From NCBI GenBank assembly GCA_043719555.1, contig JAYSTR010000001.1, positions 1 to 16,141 on the forward strand: 16,141 bases of DNA, read 5' to 3'. The notes below the pieces were generated by a model. That model worked only from the letters and a program-made list of their open reading frames with translations. It ran no database searches and had not been told where the DNA came from. The stretch is from UBA4416 sp043719555 (GTDB taxonomy: Bacteria > Bacteroidota > Bacteroidia > B-17B0 > Aurantibacillaceae). Within the stretch, counting starts at the first letter, position 1; each line of letters begins with the position of its first letter. Shown piece after piece: positions 14,595-16,141 of the stretch. A program made the translations under genes and the position numbers.

Positions 14595-16141
14595 ATGTGT
14601 GGCATAGCTGGTTTTATCGATTTTACAAAAACATCTACTCATAGTCATTTAACTGCTATGACGGATGCAATGCATCATCGTGGCCCAGACGGAAGTGGTT
14701 ACGAATGTTTTGAAAATTCATTTGCGAATATTGGTTTCGGTCATCGTCGTTTATCAATTATTGATTTATCGGAAACCGGTAAACAGCCTATGAAATTTGA
14801 ACATTTATGGATAACCTTTAATGGCGAAGTTTATAATTATGCTGAAATAAAAACAGAACTCGAAAAACTCGAACATCAATTTATTGGACACTCCGATACT
14901 GAAGTGATGTTGCATGCCTTTGCTCAATGGGGTATTGCTTGCATTAATAAATTTATTGGGATGTTTGCTTTTGTAATTTATGATAGCAAGCAAAACGAAA
15001 TTTATTGTGTACGTGATAGAGCTGGCATAAAACCATTTTACTATTATTGGCACAATGGGTTGTTTTTATTTGCTTCCGAATTAAAAGCTTTTCATCAGCA
15101 TCCACAATTTAAAAAAGAAATTAATTTAGATGCCGTTGCAGCCTTTGTACAGTATGGTAATGTGCCAACACCGCACTGTATATTTAATCATTGTTCTAAA
15201 TTAAAACCTGGATTTATTTTAAACTTAAAACTAAAAACTAAAAATTTAGAACTCGAACAATATTGGAATGTGTATGATGCTTACAACAAACCCAAACTCA
15301 ACATCTCATTCGAAGAAGCAAAAATTGAAACTGAAAAAGTTTTAACATCAGCCTTTAATTACCGTATGGTTGCTGATGTGCCAGTTGGTGTATTTTTAAG
15401 TGGTGGTTATGATAGCGCATCCTTAACGGCCATCTTACAAAAAAACAGAACAGAAAAATTAAAAACATTTACTATTGGTGTACCCGATATTGGCTTAAAC
15501 GAAGCTCCCTACGCCAAAGATGTAGCTAAACATTTAGGAACCGAACATTACGAATATACTTGCACACAAAAAGAAGCCATAGAATTAATTACAGATTTAC
15601 CATACTATTACGACGAACCCTTTGCTGATAGTAGTGCCATACCAACGACCTTAGTTTGTAAAATGGCGCGCAAACAAGTAACCGTTGCTTTAAGTGCTGA
15701 TGCTGGCGACGAAGTATTTGCAGGCTACAATCGTTATGATTATTTAATGAAATATGGCGCTCAGTTAAATAACATTCCAGGGTTTATGCGCCATAGCGTT
15801 GCTGGATTAATGAATGTAGTACCCGCCGATAAAATTCCTGTATTAAAAAATAAATACAATTTCCATAATCGTTACGAAAAATTAAAAGGTTTATTAAAAG
15901 ATCCATCACCAAAAAACATGATGCTTAATTTAAGCAGACAATATGATGAGACTCAATTAAAACAGATTTTAAAAAATAAATTTTCGGAATTAGAAACAGC
16001 TTATTTAAGTAACGATTTAAAAAAAGAATTTGCAACCCCATTAGCCTATATGATGGCGATTGATTACCAAACCTACTTAGTAGATGACATTTTGCAAAAG
16101 GTTGATAGAGCCTCAATGACGGTGAGTTTAGAAGGACGTGA
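14595..16141 (+). CDS. asnB: Glutamine-hydrolysing asparagine synthetase, 3' end beyond the window
   Basis: The frame is open for 515 codons from the ATG to the window edge, with no stop. Met is followed at once by Cys2 (MCGIAGF), the N-terminal nucleophile of class II glutamine amidotransferases once Met is removed. The glutaminase half (about 1-210) shows HRGPDG, GHRRLSIIDLS, NGEVYNY and SDTE. The synthetase half has the PP-loop FLSGGYDSASL (S269-G-G-Y-D-S274), then DEPFADSSAIPT, LSADAGDEVFAGYNRY and VDDILQKVDRASM. It transfers glutamine-derived ammonia to an activated carboxylate, aspartate in true AsnB. The SGGYDS form and SADAGDE are typical of the subgroup often found in O-antigen or capsule loci (WbpS-like), where the acceptor can be a sugar acid, so the substrate is not certain. 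A -7 box lies just upstream; the downstream context is not visible. About 100 C-terminal residues are probably missing. Confidence 0.95.
   Translation, partial: MCGIAGFIDFTKTSTHSHLTAMTDAMHHRGPDGSGYECFENSFANIGFGHRRLSIIDLSETGKQPMKFEHLWITFNGEVYNYAEIKTELEKLEHQFIGHSDTEVMLHAFAQWGIACINKFIGMFAFVIYDSKQNEIYCVRDRAGIKPFYYYWHNGLFLFASELKAFHQHPQFKKEINLDAVAAFVQYGNVPTPHCIFNHCSKLKPGFILNLKLKTKNLELEQYWNVYDAYNKPKLNISFEEAKIETEKVLTSAFNYRMVADVPVGVFLSGGYDSASLTAILQKNRTEKLKTFTIGVPDIGLNEAPYAKDVAKHLGTEHYEYTCTQKEAIELITDLPYYYDEPFADSSAIPTTLVCKMARKQVTVALSADAGDEVFAGYNRYDYLMKYGAQLNNIPGFMRHSVAGLMNVVPADKIPVLKNKYNFHNRYEKLKGLLKDPSPKNMMLNLSRQYDETQLKQILKNKFSELETAYLSNDLKKEFATPLAYMMAIDYQTYLVDDILQKVDRASMTVSLEGR

Noticed and set aside
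14805..15053. An 82-codon minus-strand open frame
   Set aside because: It lies opposite the conserved glutaminase half of asnB, which is clearly the real gene.
1..16141. CRISPR array, insertion sequence, prophage, tRNA or rRNA
   Set aside because: No regularly spaced direct repeats, transposase or phage genes, target-site duplications or RNA gene patterns were seen on either strand.

Overview
The window (16,141 bp, AT-rich) comes from a member of the Bacteroidota. The signs are a type IX secretion (Por) sorting tail on a secreted LamG/Ig protein, a LytS-type sensor kinase with a Reg_prop/Y_Y_Y ectodomain, a DksA-like protein with a K/P/A-rich tail and a decayed zinc finger, promoters of the TTG...TAnnTTTG class, and few recognisable Shine-Dalgarno sequences. 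The family within the phylum cannot be fixed from this sequence alone.

Layout. (1) At the left edge, on the minus strand, is the 5' part of a secreted protein (1-420). A second minus-strand gene (632-4042) encodes a 1136-residue three-unit LamG/Ig surface protein with a T9SS tail and its own terminator. (2) Divergent from it, on the plus strand, are a periplasmic-sensing histidine kinase (4177-7065) and a LytTR response regulator (7128-7871), a complete two-component pair. The 134-bp divergent region holds promoter-like boxes for both sides and several inverted repeats. (3) A bidirectional terminator (7883-7910) separates the regulator from a convergent minus-strand pair transcribed in the order ileS (12509-9063) then DksA-like gene (9047-7935), with only 15 bp between them. 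(4) Divergent from ileS is a membrane-anchored SpoIIE/PP2C-type phosphatase (12642-14138), whose stop codon overlaps that of a convergent group III truncated haemoglobin (14131-14496). (5) At the right edge is the 5' part of a glutamine-hydrolysing asparagine synthetase (14595 to the window end) of the SGGYDS type often seen in surface-polysaccharide loci.

How the genes may work together. The housekeeping module is ileS plus the transcription factor. The accessory module is the secreted LamG protein beside a LytS/LytTR-type system. An 11-base motif, GTTTCACTAAC, lies upstream of both the LamG gene and the LytTR gene in the same orientation, with a 10-base version upstream of the left-edge secreted gene. 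This suggests, but does not prove, that they share a regulator, possibly the LytTR protein itself. No CRISPR array, insertion sequence, prophage, tRNA or rRNA was seen, and no gene-free stretch exceeds about 210 bp.
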